Assembly (NCBI RefSeq): GCF_007858535.1
Contig: NZ_CP040174.1
Span: forward strand, 1,178,001-1,242,000
Direction: 5' to 3'
Length of the DNA: 64,000 bases
From: Arthrobacter sp. UKPF54-2
Lineage (GTDB): Bacteria; Actinomycetota; Actinomycetes; Actinomycetales; Micrococcaceae
Positions 54,451 to 63,109 of the stretch are shown in pieces. How positions within the stretch are numbered: the first letter of the stretch is position 1; every line of letters begins with the position of its first letter. The translations under genes and the position numbers were made by a program. A model generated the notes under the pieces. The model worked only from the letters and a program-made list of their open reading frames with translations. It searched no databases and was not told the DNA's origin.

Positions 54451-55356
54451 ATGGACACCCCGCCCCCGCACACACCGCACCCCAACCATGACCGCGGCCT
54501 GGAATTCGACCTCGGCACGCTGATGAGCCGCCGCTCGCTGGGCATGTTCCTCGGCGCAGGCACCGCCGCGGCCCTCGCCGCCTGCACCCCCGGCGGCTCC
54601 TCCTCCGGCGCCACGCCGTCCGCCGCCACAACCTCTGCCGCCACGACGGCGGGTCCGACGGCGGCGGCCTCCGGCGCGGCGGCCACCGCCTCCGCCTCTC
54701 CCACCCTGACCCGCGCCATCGCCGAATGCGGCGTTGAAATTCCAGAGGAAACGGCCGGGCCGTTCCCTGGCGACGGCTCCAACGGACCCAACGCCCTGGC
54801 CGCCTCCGGGGTGGTCCGCAAAGACATCACGGCCAGCTTCGGGACCTCCTCCACCAAGGCCGACGGCGTGCCGCTGACCGTCACGCTCACCCTGCTCGAC
54901 AACGCCCAGGGCTGCGCCCCGCTGGCCGGCGCCGCCGTCTACGCCTGGCACTGCGACAAGGACGGAAAGTACTCGATGTACGACGCCGGGCTGAAGAACG
55001 AGAACTATCTCCGCGGCGTCCAAGAAGCGGATGCGAACGGGCAGGTTACCTTCACCACCATCTTCCCGGGCGCCTACAGTGGCCGCTGGCCGCACATCCA
55101 CTTCGAAGTCTTCGAATCCATGGGCAACGCCACCTCCGCCGGAAAGATCCTCGCCGTCTCGCAGATCGCCCTCACGGATGCCGCCTGCAGGGACGTCTAC
55201 GCCTCGGCCGGCTACGAGTCCAGTGCCCGGAACTTCCCGAGGACCACGCTCAAATCGGACAACGTGTTCGGCAACGACGGCGGGATCTACCAGCTGGCCA
55301 CCATGGCCGGTTCGGCCGCCGGAGGGTACACGGCAGGACTCAACGTCACCGTGTAG
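54451..55356 (+). CDS. Exported intradiol ring-cleavage dioxygenase-like protein
   Basis: A 301-residue protein. The N-terminus has S-R-R-S-L-G-M-F-L-G-A-G (a twin-arginine-like signal) ending in A-A-C at Cys48, so it is probably exported as a lipoprotein. A Ser/Thr/Ala linker (about 50-85) precedes the intradiol dioxygenase fold, with PEETAGPFPGDG, AVYAWHCDKDGKYSMYD and the Fe-ligand region GRWPHIHFEV. Canonical enzymes cleave catechols using two Tyr and two His. An exported member suggests an extracellular aromatic or lignin-derived substrate, or a non-catalytic role. ATG 54451 is used rather than the upstream TTG. Confidence 0.8.
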   Translation: MDTPPPHTPHPNHDRGLEFDLGTLMSRRSLGMFLGAGTAAALAACTPGGSSSGATPSAATTSAATTAGPTAAASGAAATASASPTLTRAIAECGVEIPEETAGPFPGDGSNGPNALAASGVVRKDITASFGTSSTKADGVPLTVTLTLLDNAQGCAPLAGAAVYAWHCDKDGKYSMYDAGLKNENYLRGVQEADANGQVTFTTIFPGAYSGRWPHIHFEVFESMGNATSAGKILAVSQIALTDAACRDVYASAGYESSARNFPRTTLKSDNVFGNDGGIYQLATMAGSAAGGYTAGLNVTV

Positions 55357-55365
55357 GGGCGGCGC

Positions 55366-55371
55366 TAGACT
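55366..55371 (+). promoter_or_regulatory. Likely -10 element, leaderless M18 gene
   Basis: TAGACT, seven bases before ATG 55379; no ribosome binding site. Confidence 0.45.
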
Positions 55372-55378
55372 CGGAGCC

Positions 55379-56716
55379 ATGCCTTCCTCCAGCACTGCCG
55401 CAGACCACATCCAGGACCTCGGCGCGTACGTCAGCGCGTCGCCGTCGAGCTTCCACGCCGTCCACGAAGCCGCCCGGCGGCTGGATGAGGCGGGGTTCAC
55501 TGGCCTCGACGAGCTGCAGCCGTGGGACGGCAACGGCGACGGTGCCGGCGCCGGCAAGTTCTACGTGATCCGCGACGGCGCCCTCATCGCGTGGGTGACG
55601 CCGCAGGGTGCCGGACCCGCCACCGGCTTCAACATCCTCGGTGCGCACACCGACTCGCCCTCCTTCAAACTCAAGCCCAAGGCCACCACCGGCAAGTTCG
55701 GCTGGCTGCAGGCCGGCGTCGAGGTCTACGGCGGGCCGCTGCTGAACTCCTGGCTGGACCGCGAACTGCAGCTCGCCGGGCGGCTGGTCATGCTGGACGG
55801 CACCGAGCACCTCACCGCCACCGGGCCGCTGCTGCGCTTCCCCCAGCTGGCCATCCACCTGGACCGCGCCGTGAACGATGGTCTGGCCCTGGACAAGCAG
55901 CAGCACATGAACCCGGTCTTCGGCCTCGGCGACCCCGCCGGCGCGGACCTCCTGGGCCTGCTCGCGGACCGGGTTGCCGGCGCCGACGTCGACGCGGCGC
56001 AGATCGGCGGCTACGACATCGTCATTGCCGACACCCAGGCCCCGGCCGTGTTCGGGGCGCACGGGGAGTTCTTCGCGTCGGGCCGGCTGGACAACCTTTC
56101 CGCCACGCACGCCGGGCTCACCGCGCTCATCGCGCACGCCTCCGCCCCGGTGCCGCCGGACGGCCCGATCGCCGTGCTCGCCGCGTTCGACCACGAGGAA
56201 ATCGGCTCCGCCTCCCGCTCCGGGGCCTGCGGGCCGGTCCTCGAGGACATCCTGATCCGCATCTCCGACGGCCTCGGCGCCACGGCGAGCCAGCGCCGGC
56301 AGGCGTTCGCGGCGTCGTTCTGCGTCTCCGCCGACGCCGGGCACGCCGTGCACCCCAACTACCCGGAGCGCCACGATCCGGCCAACCGGCCCGTCCTCAA
56401 CGGCGGGCCGCTGCTGAAGATCAACGCGAACCAGCGCTACGCCACGGACGCGGCCGGCGCGGCTTTCTGGGCCGGGCTCTGCGCCGGCGCCGGGATCCCG
56501 TACCAGGAGTTCGTCTCCAACAACGTGATGCCCTGCGGCTCGACGATCGGCCCGCTGACCGCCACCCGGCTCGGGATCCGGACGGTCGACGCCGGCGTGC
56601 CCCTGCTGTCGATGCACTCGGCCCGCGAGCTGTGCGGCGTCGAGGACCCGCACCGGCTCGCTGCGGTGACCGAACTGTTCTTCCGTACCGCCCCCCAGCC
56701 CGGCCGGAACAGCTAG
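55379..56716 (+). CDS. M18 family aminopeptidase
   Basis: A 445-residue binuclear zinc aminopeptidase. Metal-binding segments visible are LGAHTDSPSF (His, Asp), FDHEEIGSASRSG and the C-terminal PLLSMHSARELCG. The length and the SPSSFHAV start match aspartyl aminopeptidase-type M18 enzymes. Cytosolic, peptide turnover. TAGACT seven bases before the ATG points to a leaderless mRNA. The 3' end overlaps the convergent DUF1345 gene by four bases. Confidence 0.93.
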   Translation: MPSSSTAADHIQDLGAYVSASPSSFHAVHEAARRLDEAGFTGLDELQPWDGNGDGAGAGKFYVIRDGALIAWVTPQGAGPATGFNILGAHTDSPSFKLKPKATTGKFGWLQAGVEVYGGPLLNSWLDRELQLAGRLVMLDGTEHLTATGPLLRFPQLAIHLDRAVNDGLALDKQQHMNPVFGLGDPAGADLLGLLADRVAGADVDAAQIGGYDIVIADTQAPAVFGAHGEFFASGRLDNLSATHAGLTALIAHASAPVPPDGPIAVLAAFDHEEIGSASRSGACGPVLEDILIRISDGLGATASQRRQAFAASFCVSADAGHAVHPNYPERHDPANRPVLNGGPLLKINANQRYATDAAGAAFWAGLCAGAGIPYQEFVSNNVMPCGSTIGPLTATRLGIRTVDAGVPLLSMHSARELCGVEDPHRLAAVTELFFRTAPQPGRNS

Positions 56717-57399
56717 GAGCCGGCGAGGCCGATCACGAGGTTGACCGTGGCCGCCAGGATGACCGTGCCAAACACATAGGACAGCAGGCTGTGCTTGAGG
56801 GCCTCGGCCCGGATCGCGTGGTTCCTCAGGGCGGTGTCCGAGACCTGGTAGGTCATGCCCAGGCTCGTGGCGAGGTAGGCGAAATCGGTGTACTGGGGCG
56901 GACCGTCCTGGTTGAAGTCGATGCCGCCCACCTCCGCGCCGGCTCGCGGTTCGGTGCTGTAGTACAGCCCGGCGTAGCGCACGGTGAAGAGCGTCTGGAC
57001 CAGCATCCAGGACAGCGCGACCGACGCCAGCGCCAGCAAACCGCCGGCCAGGCGGGAACCGCCGTTGTTGCTGTGCGCATCCACGACGACAGCGGCCACG
57101 GCCGCCAGGCTGGCGACGTTGGCCGCCAGGATCAAGAGGTCGGTGGTGCTGCGGGACGGATCCTCAGCGGTGGCATGAGCCTCGGTGCCCGCGGCGTCCA
57201 GCGGGCCGATCACGATCCAGACCCACAGCACATAGATCAGTGCCGCGCTGCTCCAGCCGATTGCGGGCGCCTCCACCCAGTAGCCGCTGATCCCGGAGGC
57301 GACGGCGGCGAGCAGGCCGGCCAGCACCATCACGGCGAAGCGCAGCCGGCTGCGGTGGACAGGGGACGCCGTGGAACGGGAGGGCGAACCAGTGCTCAT
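56713..57399 (-). CDS. DUF1345 membrane protein
   Basis: A 228-residue integral membrane protein with about six hydrophobic segments and the DUF1345 segment D-F-A-Y-L-A-T-S-L-G-M-T-Y-Q-V-S-D-T preceded by a Y-F-T-V-R-Y-A-like strand (FTVRYAGLYYS). Function unknown for the family. ATG 57399; a perfect DnaA box (57430-57438) lies just upstream. It is convergent with the M18 gene and divergent from rpsF. Confidence 0.85.
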   Translation of the reverse strand: MSTGSPSRSTASPVHRSRLRFAVMVLAGLLAAVASGISGYWVEAPAIGWSSAALIYVLWVWIVIGPLDAAGTEAHATAEDPSRSTTDLLILAANVASLAAVAAVVVDAHSNNGGSRLAGGLLALASVALSWMLVQTLFTVRYAGLYYSTEPRAGAEVGGIDFNQDGPPQYTDFAYLATSLGMTYQVSDTALRNHAIRAEALKHSLLSYVFGTVILAATVNLVIGLAGS

Positions 57400-57429
57400 G
57401 CCCCGATCATTGCATACGCACCCGTGAGG

Positions 57430-57438
57430 TTATCCACA
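57430..57438. other. DnaA box
   Basis: Perfect TTATCCACA in the 250-base gap between the DUF1345 gene and rpsF. A single box may be chance or a DnaA-controlled promoter. Confidence 0.5.
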
Positions 57439-57649
57439 TGCCGGGCGGGGCGCTTCCGGCGCGGGCGCCGCGGGGTCTACGGTGGCGGGACAAGAAATCG
57501 CCGAAACCCGCCCGGATGCACTAAGCTATTGAAGTCTGTGCTGCGCCCTGCCTCCGTTCCGGGGGCGATGTGCCGCACCGGTAACCGCAAATGAACCTCC
57601 TGTTACGGAAATGCCGTAACCGCTTAGCCCAAAGGAGGTGGGTTCACAT

Positions 57650-57955
57650 ATGCGTCCTTACGAATTGATGGTAATCATCGACCCCGAGGTCGAAGAGCGT
57701 ACCGTTGAGCCGTCGCTTCAGAAGTTCCTGAACGTCATCACCAACGATGGTGGAACCATCGAAAAGGTTGACATCTGGGGCCGTCGTCGACTGGCTTACG
57801 AAATCCAGAAGAAGTCCGAAGGTATCTACGCCGTGGTGAACTTCACCGCTGAGCCGGCTACCGCCAAGGAACTTGACCGCCAGCTGAGTCTCAATGAGAC
57901 CATCATGCGCACCAAGATCACCCGCCCCGAAGAGCAGAAGGTTGTTGCTGAGTAA
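57650..57955 (+). CDS. rpsF: Small ribosomal subunit protein bS6
   Basis: A 101-residue protein beginning [16 protein letters not shown] and carrying [10 protein letters not shown], both diagnostic of bS6. ATG 57650 follows AAAGGAGGTG. It binds bS18 in the 30S platform. First gene of rpsF-ssb-rpsR-rplI. The in-frame GTG-like upstream codons are not used because of the strong binding site. Confidence 0.98.
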   Translation: MRPYELMVIIDPEVEERTVEPSLQKFLNVITNDGGTIEKVDIWGRRRLAYEIQKKSEGIYAVVNFTAEPATAKELDRQLSLNETIMRTKITRPEEQKVVAE

Positions 57956-58008
57956 TCAGCTCCACCCCTCAATCTTTAACCCCGCAGGAACGAACAAGGA
58001 GGCAGTAG

Positions 58009-58581
58009 ATGGCAGGCGAAACCACTATTACGGTCATCGGTAATCTCACCAATGACCCCGAACTGAGGTTCACACCGTCAGGTTCGGCAGTAGCGAACTT
58101 CACCATCGCGTCTACTCCGCGCACCTTCGACCGCCAGTCCAACGAGTGGAAGGACGGGGAAACCCTGTTCCTCCGCGCGTCGGTGTGGCGCGAGGCAGCC
58201 GAAAACGTCGCCGAGTCCCTCACCAAGGGCATGCGCGTGATCGTTTCCGGCCGCCTGAAGAGCCGTTCCTACGAAACCAAGGAAGGCGAGAAGCGCACCG
58301 TTATCGAGCTTGAGGTCGACGAGATCGGCCCCAGCCTGCGCTACGCCAACGCCAAGGTCAACCGCACCCAGCGCTCCGGCGGTCAGGGTGGCCAGGGCGG
58401 CTTCGGCGGCGGCAACAGCGGCGGTTTCGGTGGCAACTCTGGTGGAAACCAGGGCGGCAACTCCGGCGGAAGCTGGGGCGGCAACCAGCCCGCGCAGCAG
58501 GACGATCCCTGGGCCACGCCCGGGGTCAGCAATGCAGGCGGCGGCTGGGGCAACGGCCCTGATTCCGAACCTCCCTTCTAA
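58009..58581 (+). CDS. ssb: Single-stranded DNA-binding protein
   Basis: A 190-residue SSB. The OB fold occupies residues 1-115 ([34 protein letters not shown]). A Gly/Asn-rich flexible linker follows, and the protein ends with the acidic tip DSEPPF that recruits repair and replication partners. ATG 58009 follows AAGGAGG. Operon with bS6 and bS18. Confidence 0.97.
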   Translation: MAGETTITVIGNLTNDPELRFTPSGSAVANFTIASTPRTFDRQSNEWKDGETLFLRASVWREAAENVAESLTKGMRVIVSGRLKSRSYETKEGEKRTVIELEVDEIGPSLRYANAKVNRTQRSGGQGGQGGFGGGNSGGFGGNSGGNQGGNSGGSWGGNQPAQQDDPWATPGVSNAGGGWGNGPDSEPPF

Positions 58582-58706
58582 ACAACATCTAAGGTCCGAC
58601 GTCGGGACCTGCGAGGCTGCCGCCCGGCAGCCGCGCGACGACCGCCGCGGACCACCACCATCCCGTGGATCAATATCCACGGGCTCCCTAGAATAGGAGC
58701 TCCACG

Positions 58707-58946
58707 ATGGCTAAGGCTGAACTCCGTAAGCCCAAACCAAAGTCCAACCCCTTGAAGGCCGCTGACATCACTGTCATCGACTACAAGGACGTAGCATTGC
58801 TGCGCAAGTTCATCTCCGACCGCGGAAAGATCCGCGCCCGTCGCGTCACTGGCGTCACGGTGCAGGAACAGCGCAAGATCGCCCAGGCAATCAAGAACGC
58901 CCGCGAAGTTGCTCTGCTGCCTTACTCCGGCGCTGGCCGCGGCTAA
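58707..58946 (+). CDS. rpsR: Small ribosomal subunit protein bS18
   Basis: A 79-residue basic protein with the bS18 core [21 protein letters not shown] and a [16 protein letters not shown] helix. It has no Cys of the zinc-binding type, so it is the C-minus form. ATG 58707 follows AGGAG. Part of the rpsF operon. Confidence 0.97.
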   Translation: MAKAELRKPKPKSNPLKAADITVIDYKDVALLRKFISDRGKIRARRVTGVTVQEQRKIAQAIKNAREVALLPYSGAGRG

Positions 58947-58963
58947 GGAAGGGATTAACTAAC

Positions 58964-59416
58964 ATGGCAAAGCTCATTCTGACCCACGAAGTAACCGGTC
59001 TCGGTGCTGCTGGCGACGTTGTCGAGGTCAAGGACGGTTACGCACGTAACTACCTGCTGCCCCGCAACTTCGCCCTGACCTGGTCCAAGGGTGGCGAGAA
59101 GCAGGTTGAGTCCATCAAGGCTGCCCGTGCCGCCCGCGAGCACGCTTCCCTGGAAGACGCTCAGAAGCAGGCCGCTGCACTGCAGGCCAAGCCGGTCAAG
59201 CTCGTTGTCAAGGCTGGCGAGACCGGACGCCTGTTCGGCACCGTCAAGCAGGGCGACGTGGCCGACGCTGTTGAGGCCGCCGGCCTCGGCCGCATCGACA
59301 AGCGCAAGGTTGAACTGCCGGCTCACATCAAGTCGACCGGTTCCTACCAGGCCAACGTCCGTCTGCACGACGACGTTTCCGCTGTGATCGAGCTCGACGT
59401 AGTCGCAGGCAAGTAG
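58964..59416 (+). CDS. rplI: Large ribosomal subunit protein bL9
   Basis: A 150-residue protein with the bL9 N-terminal domain ([20 protein letters not shown]), long connecting helix and C-terminal domain. ATG 58964. Last gene of the operon, followed by a terminator hairpin at 59449-59492. Confidence 0.97.
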   Translation: MAKLILTHEVTGLGAAGDVVEVKDGYARNYLLPRNFALTWSKGGEKQVESIKAARAAREHASLEDAQKQAAALQAKPVKLVVKAGETGRLFGTVKQGDVADAVEAAGLGRIDKRKVELPAHIKSTGSYQANVRLHDDVSAVIELDVVAGK

Positions 59417-59448
59417 CCCTCACCGGCTGCAGCCCTGAACTGCTGGAA

Positions 59449-59492
59449 GGCCCCCGCCTCCGGACCCCGCTAAGGGACCGGACGCGGGGGCC
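59449..59492 (+). terminator. Terminator of the rpsF operon
   Basis: Fifteen-base arms 59449-59463 and 59478-59492 with a 2-base bulge on each side, 14-base loop, 33 bases after the rplI stop. The T-run after it is weak (CCGCTTTAA). Confidence 0.75.
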
Positions 59493-59516
59493 GTCCGCTT
59501 TAACTCCAACGAGGAC

Positions 59517-59939
59517 TCAGCCGTGGTGCAGCTCGGTGGTGACGTGCCGGTAGCCGCGCCGGATCAGTTCGGCGAGCACGGCCTCATCGACGTCGTCGAG
59601 CTTGTTAACGTACAGGCAGCCGGCGCCGGTCTTGTGCTTGCCGAGGCTGTTGAGCAGTTCGGCGGCCTCCGGCCCGTACGTGAGGCCGTAGAGCGAGAGG
59701 CTGGATTTCCTGGGGGAGAACCCGACGGCAGCGGCGTCGCCCTCCCTGCCGCTGGCGTACTTGTAGTGGTAGCGGCCGAATCCCACAATTGTTGGACCCC
59801 ACATTCGCGCCGGCTGTCCCGTGATGTCGGACATCAGGGCCAGCAGGCGTAATCCGTCTTTGCGCCGCACCGGGTGTTCGACGGCGGCGAGGAACTCCTC
59901 CACGGACGCGCCCGTTGCCTGCGTTTTGTTTTCTGCCAT
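59517..59939 (-). CDS. DUF1801 family protein
   Basis: A 140-residue protein starting ENKTQATGASVEEFL and containing RRKDGLRLLALM, M-W-G-P-T-I-V-G-F-G-R-Y-H-Y and the F-S-P-R-K-S-S-L-S-L-Y segment of DUF1801. Function unknown; the fold is YdhG-like in other members. ATG 59939 has no ribosome binding site; GAGACT lies six bases upstream on its strand (59946-59951), which would suit a leaderless mRNA. Divergent from the phzF-like gene. Confidence 0.8.
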   Translation of the reverse strand: MAENKTQATGASVEEFLAAVEHPVRRKDGLRLLALMSDITGQPARMWGPTIVGFGRYHYKYASGREGDAAAVGFSPRKSSLSLYGLTYGPEAAELLNSLGKHKTGAGCLYVNKLDDVDEAVLAELIRRGYRHVTTELHHG

Positions 59940-60005
59940 GGGGGCAGTCTCGCAGACAGGGTCCGTGCTGTCAGCCGCAGCCGCCGCCCCAGCCGCCGCC
60001 GGTGA

Positions 60006-60011
60006 TAGCCT
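60006..60011 (+). promoter_or_regulatory. Likely -10 element, leaderless PhzF-like gene
   Basis: TAGCCT, six bases before GTG 60018; no ribosome binding site. Confidence 0.45.
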
Positions 60012-60017
60012 GCTGCG

Positions 60018-60875
60018 GTGAACGCCACGCCCGCAGCGCCCCGCCTCCGCCCCTTCGCCCAGGTGGACGTGTTCACCGATGTGCCCTACCGGGGGAACCC
60101 GCTGGCGGTCGTCGTCGACGCCGGGGGCCTCGACGGCGGGACCATGCAGCAGTTCGCCAACTGGACCAACCTCTCCGAGACGACCTTTCTGCTGCCGCCC
60201 ACGCAGCCGGAGGCCGACTACCGGGTGCGGATCTTCACCGGCAGTGAGGAATTTCCCTTTGCCGGCCACCCCACCCTTGGCTCGGCGCACGCCTGGCTCG
60301 AAGCCGGCGGCGTCCCCCGGTGTGACGGCATCCTGGTCCAGGAATGCGTGGCCGGGCTGGTCAGGGTAAAGCGCGACGGCGCCCGGCTGGCCTTCGCGGC
60401 CCCGCCGCTGACCCGGACGGGTGCCGTGGCGGAGGAGGATCTGGTCCGTATCGCCGCCGGCCTCGGGCTGCCCCGGGAAGCGCTGCTGGACGCCACCTGG
60501 CTCGTCAACGGCCCGCAATGGATCGGCGTGCTGCTGGAGTCCGCCGGGCAGGTGCTGGCCATCAGGCCGGACTACGCGGCGATGGAGGGGCTCAAGGTGG
60601 GGGTGATCGGCCCGCACCCGGCAGGGTCCGCCGTCGATTTTGAGGTGCGCACCTTCATCCCCGGGGACGCGGCCGCGGAGGATCCCGTCACCGGCAGCTT
60701 CAACGCCGGGGCGGCGCAGTGGCTGATCGGCAGCGGACGCGCCCCCGGGTCGTACCTCGCGGCGCAGGGAACGGTGCTGGGCCGGGCCGGCCGGGTCCAC
60801 GTCGAGGCGCTGGGGGACGACATCTGGGTCGGGGGCAGCTCGGTCAGTTGCATCGAGGGGTTCGTCCTGCTCTGA
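60018..60875 (+). CDS. PhzF family isomerase/epimerase
   Basis: A 285-residue protein of the PhzF/diaminopimelate-epimerase fold. The N-terminal Q-V-D-V-F-T-D-V-P-Y-R-G-N-P-L-A-V, the catalytic Glu in NLSETTFL, and F-P-F-A-G-H-P-T-L-G-S match the family; the second half repeats the fold with D-P-V-T-G-S-F-N. Phenazine genes are absent, so it is not a phenazine pathway marker. GTG 60018, probably leaderless. Confidence 0.9.
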   Translation: MNATPAAPRLRPFAQVDVFTDVPYRGNPLAVVVDAGGLDGGTMQQFANWTNLSETTFLLPPTQPEADYRVRIFTGSEEFPFAGHPTLGSAHAWLEAGGVPRCDGILVQECVAGLVRVKRDGARLAFAAPPLTRTGAVAEEDLVRIAAGLGLPREALLDATWLVNGPQWIGVLLESAGQVLAIRPDYAAMEGLKVGVIGPHPAGSAVDFEVRTFIPGDAAAEDPVTGSFNAGAAQWLIGSGRAPGSYLAAQGTVLGRAGRVHVEALGDDIWVGGSSVSCIEGFVLL

Positions 60876-60978
60876 CCGGGCCGGCGGCGGGAATAAACGG
60901 GTTGTCCCGCCGCTTGTACGGATAGATGCAAACGCATGTAGTGGCCTTGCTGATCTGGATCCAAACTAGGAGCACACC

Positions 60979-61605
60979 GTGGAAACCCGCCGTATCACCG
61001 TTCTCTCCGCCGGACTCGGCGTCCCCTCGTCGTCCCGCCTGCTGGCGGACCAGCTGGCGGCCGCAGCCGAACGCCGGCTGGCCGGCGCGGGCTACGCCGT
61101 AACGGTCGACGTCGTCGAACTGCGGGACCTGGCGGTCGAAATTGCCAATAACTTCGTGACCGGCTACGCCGCGCCGCGCCTCGCCGAGGTGATTGCCGGC
61201 GTCGAGGCGTCCGACGGCATCATTGCCGTCAGCCCCGTGTTCAGCGCTTCCTACAGCGGTCTCTTCAAGTCGTTCATCGACGTGCTGGACCCGAAGTCCC
61301 TTGAGGGCAAGGCGGTGCTGCTGGGCGCTACCGGCGGCACCGACCGGCACCAGATGGTCCTGGACTACGCGATGCGCCCGCTGTTCAGCTACCTCCGGAC
61401 CCGGACCGCGGCCACCGGCGTTTTCGCCGGCCCGCAGGACTGGGGAACCACCGGCGACGGCGGATCGCCGCTTTCGGTGCGGATCGACCGCGCCGCAGGG
61501 GAGTTCGCCGGCCTGCTCGACGGCGCCCAGCCGCGGCCGCGCCAGGCTGCGCTGGAGTCCTTGCCGTTCGAGCAGCTCCTCGCGGGGATCTCCGGGGGCA
61601 ACTAG
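60979..61605 (+). CDS. NADPH-dependent FMN reductase family protein (CE1759-like)
   Basis: A 208-residue flavodoxin-like reductase. The phosphate-binding segment is SAGLGVPSSSRLLAD and the flavin loop is V-S-P-V-F-S-A-S-Y-S-G-L-F-K. CE1759-family enzymes of this length are common in actinobacteria and often pair with a flavin-dependent monooxygenase, which I do not see here. GTG 60979 follows AGGAG. A terminator-like hairpin follows the stop. Confidence 0.85.
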   Translation: METRRITVLSAGLGVPSSSRLLADQLAAAAERRLAGAGYAVTVDVVELRDLAVEIANNFVTGYAAPRLAEVIAGVEASDGIIAVSPVFSASYSGLFKSFIDVLDPKSLEGKAVLLGATGGTDRHQMVLDYAMRPLFSYLRTRTAATGVFAGPQDWGTTGDGGSPLSVRIDRAAGEFAGLLDGAQPRPRQAALESLPFEQLLAGISGGN

Positions 61606-61619
61606 CCGGACCCCCTCCG

Positions 61620-61645
61620 GGCCGGCCCGCCTGACCGGGCCGGCC
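61620..61645 (+). terminator. Terminator-like hairpin
   Basis: Ten-base perfect arms 61620-61629 and 61636-61645 around a 6-base loop, 14 bases after the FMN reductase stop and before TGAACTTATTC. Confidence 0.6.
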
Positions 61646-61680
61646 TGAACTTATTCGGCGGCCGGTTCGTTGTGCGGGAC

Positions 61681-62040
61681 ATGAAATGTCCTGTGGATTC
61701 CGTAGACCTAGTGATGAGCGAACGAAGCGGCGTGGAGATCGACTACTGCCCGCAGTGCCGCGGCGTGTGGCTGGACCGCGGCGAGCTCGACAAGATCATC
61801 GACCGTGCGGCAGAGGGACTTGCCCCGTCCGCCCCGGCCGCTCCCGCCCCGGCGCCGACCCCCCCGGGGCACATTCCGCCGCCGCTCTACAACCTGGACC
61901 CGCGCCGGGATGACCGCCGCCCGGACGACCGGCGCTACGACGAGCGCCGCGACCGGCCACGGTATGACCAGCCGCGCTACGACGACCGCCGCCGGCCCAA
62001 GAAAAAGGAAGGCTGGCTCGGGGACCTGTTCGACTTCTAG
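61681..62040 (+). CDS. Zinc-ribbon (zf-TFIIB) protein
   Basis: A 119-residue protein. The zinc-ribbon region is residues 1-45: K-C-P-V-D at the start, then D-Y-C-P-Q-C-R-G-V-W-L-D-R-G-E-L. Three Cys ligands are clear and the fourth position is Asp (CPVD), so the metal site may be Cys3Asp or altered. After a Pro-rich linker the tail (about 70-110) is packed with Arg, Asp and Tyr and ends in K-K-K-E-G-W-L-G-D-L-F-D-F. Function unknown. The in-frame GTG 61672 is an alternative start. Confidence 0.8.
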   Translation: MKCPVDSVDLVMSERSGVEIDYCPQCRGVWLDRGELDKIIDRAAEGLAPSAPAAPAPAPTPPGHIPPPLYNLDPRRDDRRPDDRRYDERRDRPRYDQPRYDDRRRPKKKEGWLGDLFDF

Positions 62041-62062
62041 CCGCGGCCTGTCGCCGTAACGG

Positions 62063-62638
62063 TCATTCCTCGAGCAGGGCGATGAACTCGCGTGCCTGCT
62101 TAAGGGAGATGTCCGAATGCCGGGTCAGCGCGGCCGCCGCACCCTCGGTGTCCCCGCTCCTGGCCAGTGTGCGGATGCGGCCGTAGATCTCGTCGTTGAG
62201 CATGTTGCTGCTGACCTCGCGGGTGACCTCGCCCTTGCTGGCGATGGCCCGGTACCGGTAGGGGAAGCGCTGCGGCGCGTCCTCGTCGTCGTCGTGCGCG
62301 GGCTGCTGGGGCGCCTCGCGGGGCCGGTACGGCTGCGGGTGGGCGGCCAGGGCACCCACCGCATCGCGGGAGGCGCGCAGGCCCTCGCCGGTGGCTTCCA
62401 GGTAGAGCTTGATGGCCGCCATGGCCTGGCCCTGGGCAATGAGGGCGTACAACCGGCGGTGCTGCTCCTGGTCCAGCTTCGCCGCGGCCGTGCGGGCGAG
62501 CTCCGCCGAATTGCGGATGGGCTTCGGGGACTCGTCCGGCCGGGCGGCCGGGCGGCGGCGCCCGAGGGCGCGTGCGGCCAGTACGACGGCGACGCCCGCG
62601 AGCACGAGGATCAGGAGGGGGACGAGCAAGGCTTCCAT
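62063..62638 (-). CDS. Membrane-anchored protein with L7/L12-like helical motif
   Basis: A 191-residue protein. One membrane helix (about 4-24) precedes a basic stretch and the segment R-L-Y-A-L-I-A-Q-G-Q-A-M-A-A-I-K-L-Y-L, which with its continuation resembles the ribosomal bL12 C-terminal fold (Lys-Ala-Ile-Lys pattern). A second similar helical segment near the C-terminus ends ISLKQAREFIALLEE. I know no function for this type. It lies three bases after the following gene's stop on the same strand, and the two are related in design. Confidence 0.6.
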   Translation of the reverse strand: MEALLVPLLILVLAGVAVVLAARALGRRRPAARPDESPKPIRNSAELARTAAAKLDQEQHRRLYALIAQGQAMAAIKLYLEATGEGLRASRDAVGALAAHPQPYRPREAPQQPAHDDDEDAPQRFPYRYRAIASKGEVTREVSSNMLNDEIYGRIRTLARSGDTEGAAAALTRHSDISLKQAREFIALLEE

Positions 62639-62641
62639 GGA

Positions 62642-63109
62642 CTACAGCCGATCTATGTAATTCTTGGCGGTCAAGAGGTCTGAGTGGGTGGCCTGGCGCA
62701 GCAGCCTGATCGCCTGCAGCTTGTGCCCGGAGCGGGCCAGGGACTGCAACTGCAGGGTGAACTGGGGGCTGAGTTGGCCGCCGGGCAGCACGGCACCCGG
62801 GTGCCCGGTCCGGCCCGCGTCGTTGAAGGAGCCTGCGCGTGCATCGAGGGCCGCGCGGGCGTGCTCCTGCTGCTGCGAGTGCTGCTGTTCGTTCTGGCTG
62901 GGGCGGGTTGAAGCGTCCACCCGTGCGCGCGCGGCCAGGGCGGCCTTCACCTGGGCCTCATAGTGGGCCCGGGACCGCATGGCCAGTTCCAGCTGATAAC
63001 GCTCGGCGTCGGACATGCCCAGGTTGCGGGGCCTCAGCGCCGCGGCAACTGCCCACAGGATGCCCGCGAGGATGAGGGCAGGCAGTATGACTATCAAGAC
63101 GTCGCCCAT
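62642..63109 (-). CDS. Membrane-anchored protein with L7/L12-like helical motif
   Basis: A 155-residue partner of the gene just downstream. One membrane helix (about 5-26), a charged coiled region (about 35-75, Gln/Ala-rich with NEQQHSQQQEH) and a C-terminal segment SLARSGHKLQAIRLLRQATH followed by a short LLTAKNYIDRL tail, again bL12-C-terminal-like. Start ATG 63109 or GTG 63115; neither has a clear ribosome binding site. Probably an operon of two related anchors of unknown role. Confidence 0.6.
   Translation of the reverse strand: MGDVLIVILPALILAGILWAVAAALRPRNLGMSDAERYQLELAMRSRAHYEAQVKAALAARARVDASTRPSQNEQQHSQQQEHARAALDARAGSFNDAGRTGHPGAVLPGGQLSPQFTLQLQSLARSGHKLQAIRLLRQATHSDLLTAKNYIDRL

Noticed and set aside
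60018..60875. Phenazine biosynthesis
   Set aside because: Only a PhzF-fold protein is present; the other phz genes are missing, and PhzF-like proteins are widespread without phenazine production.
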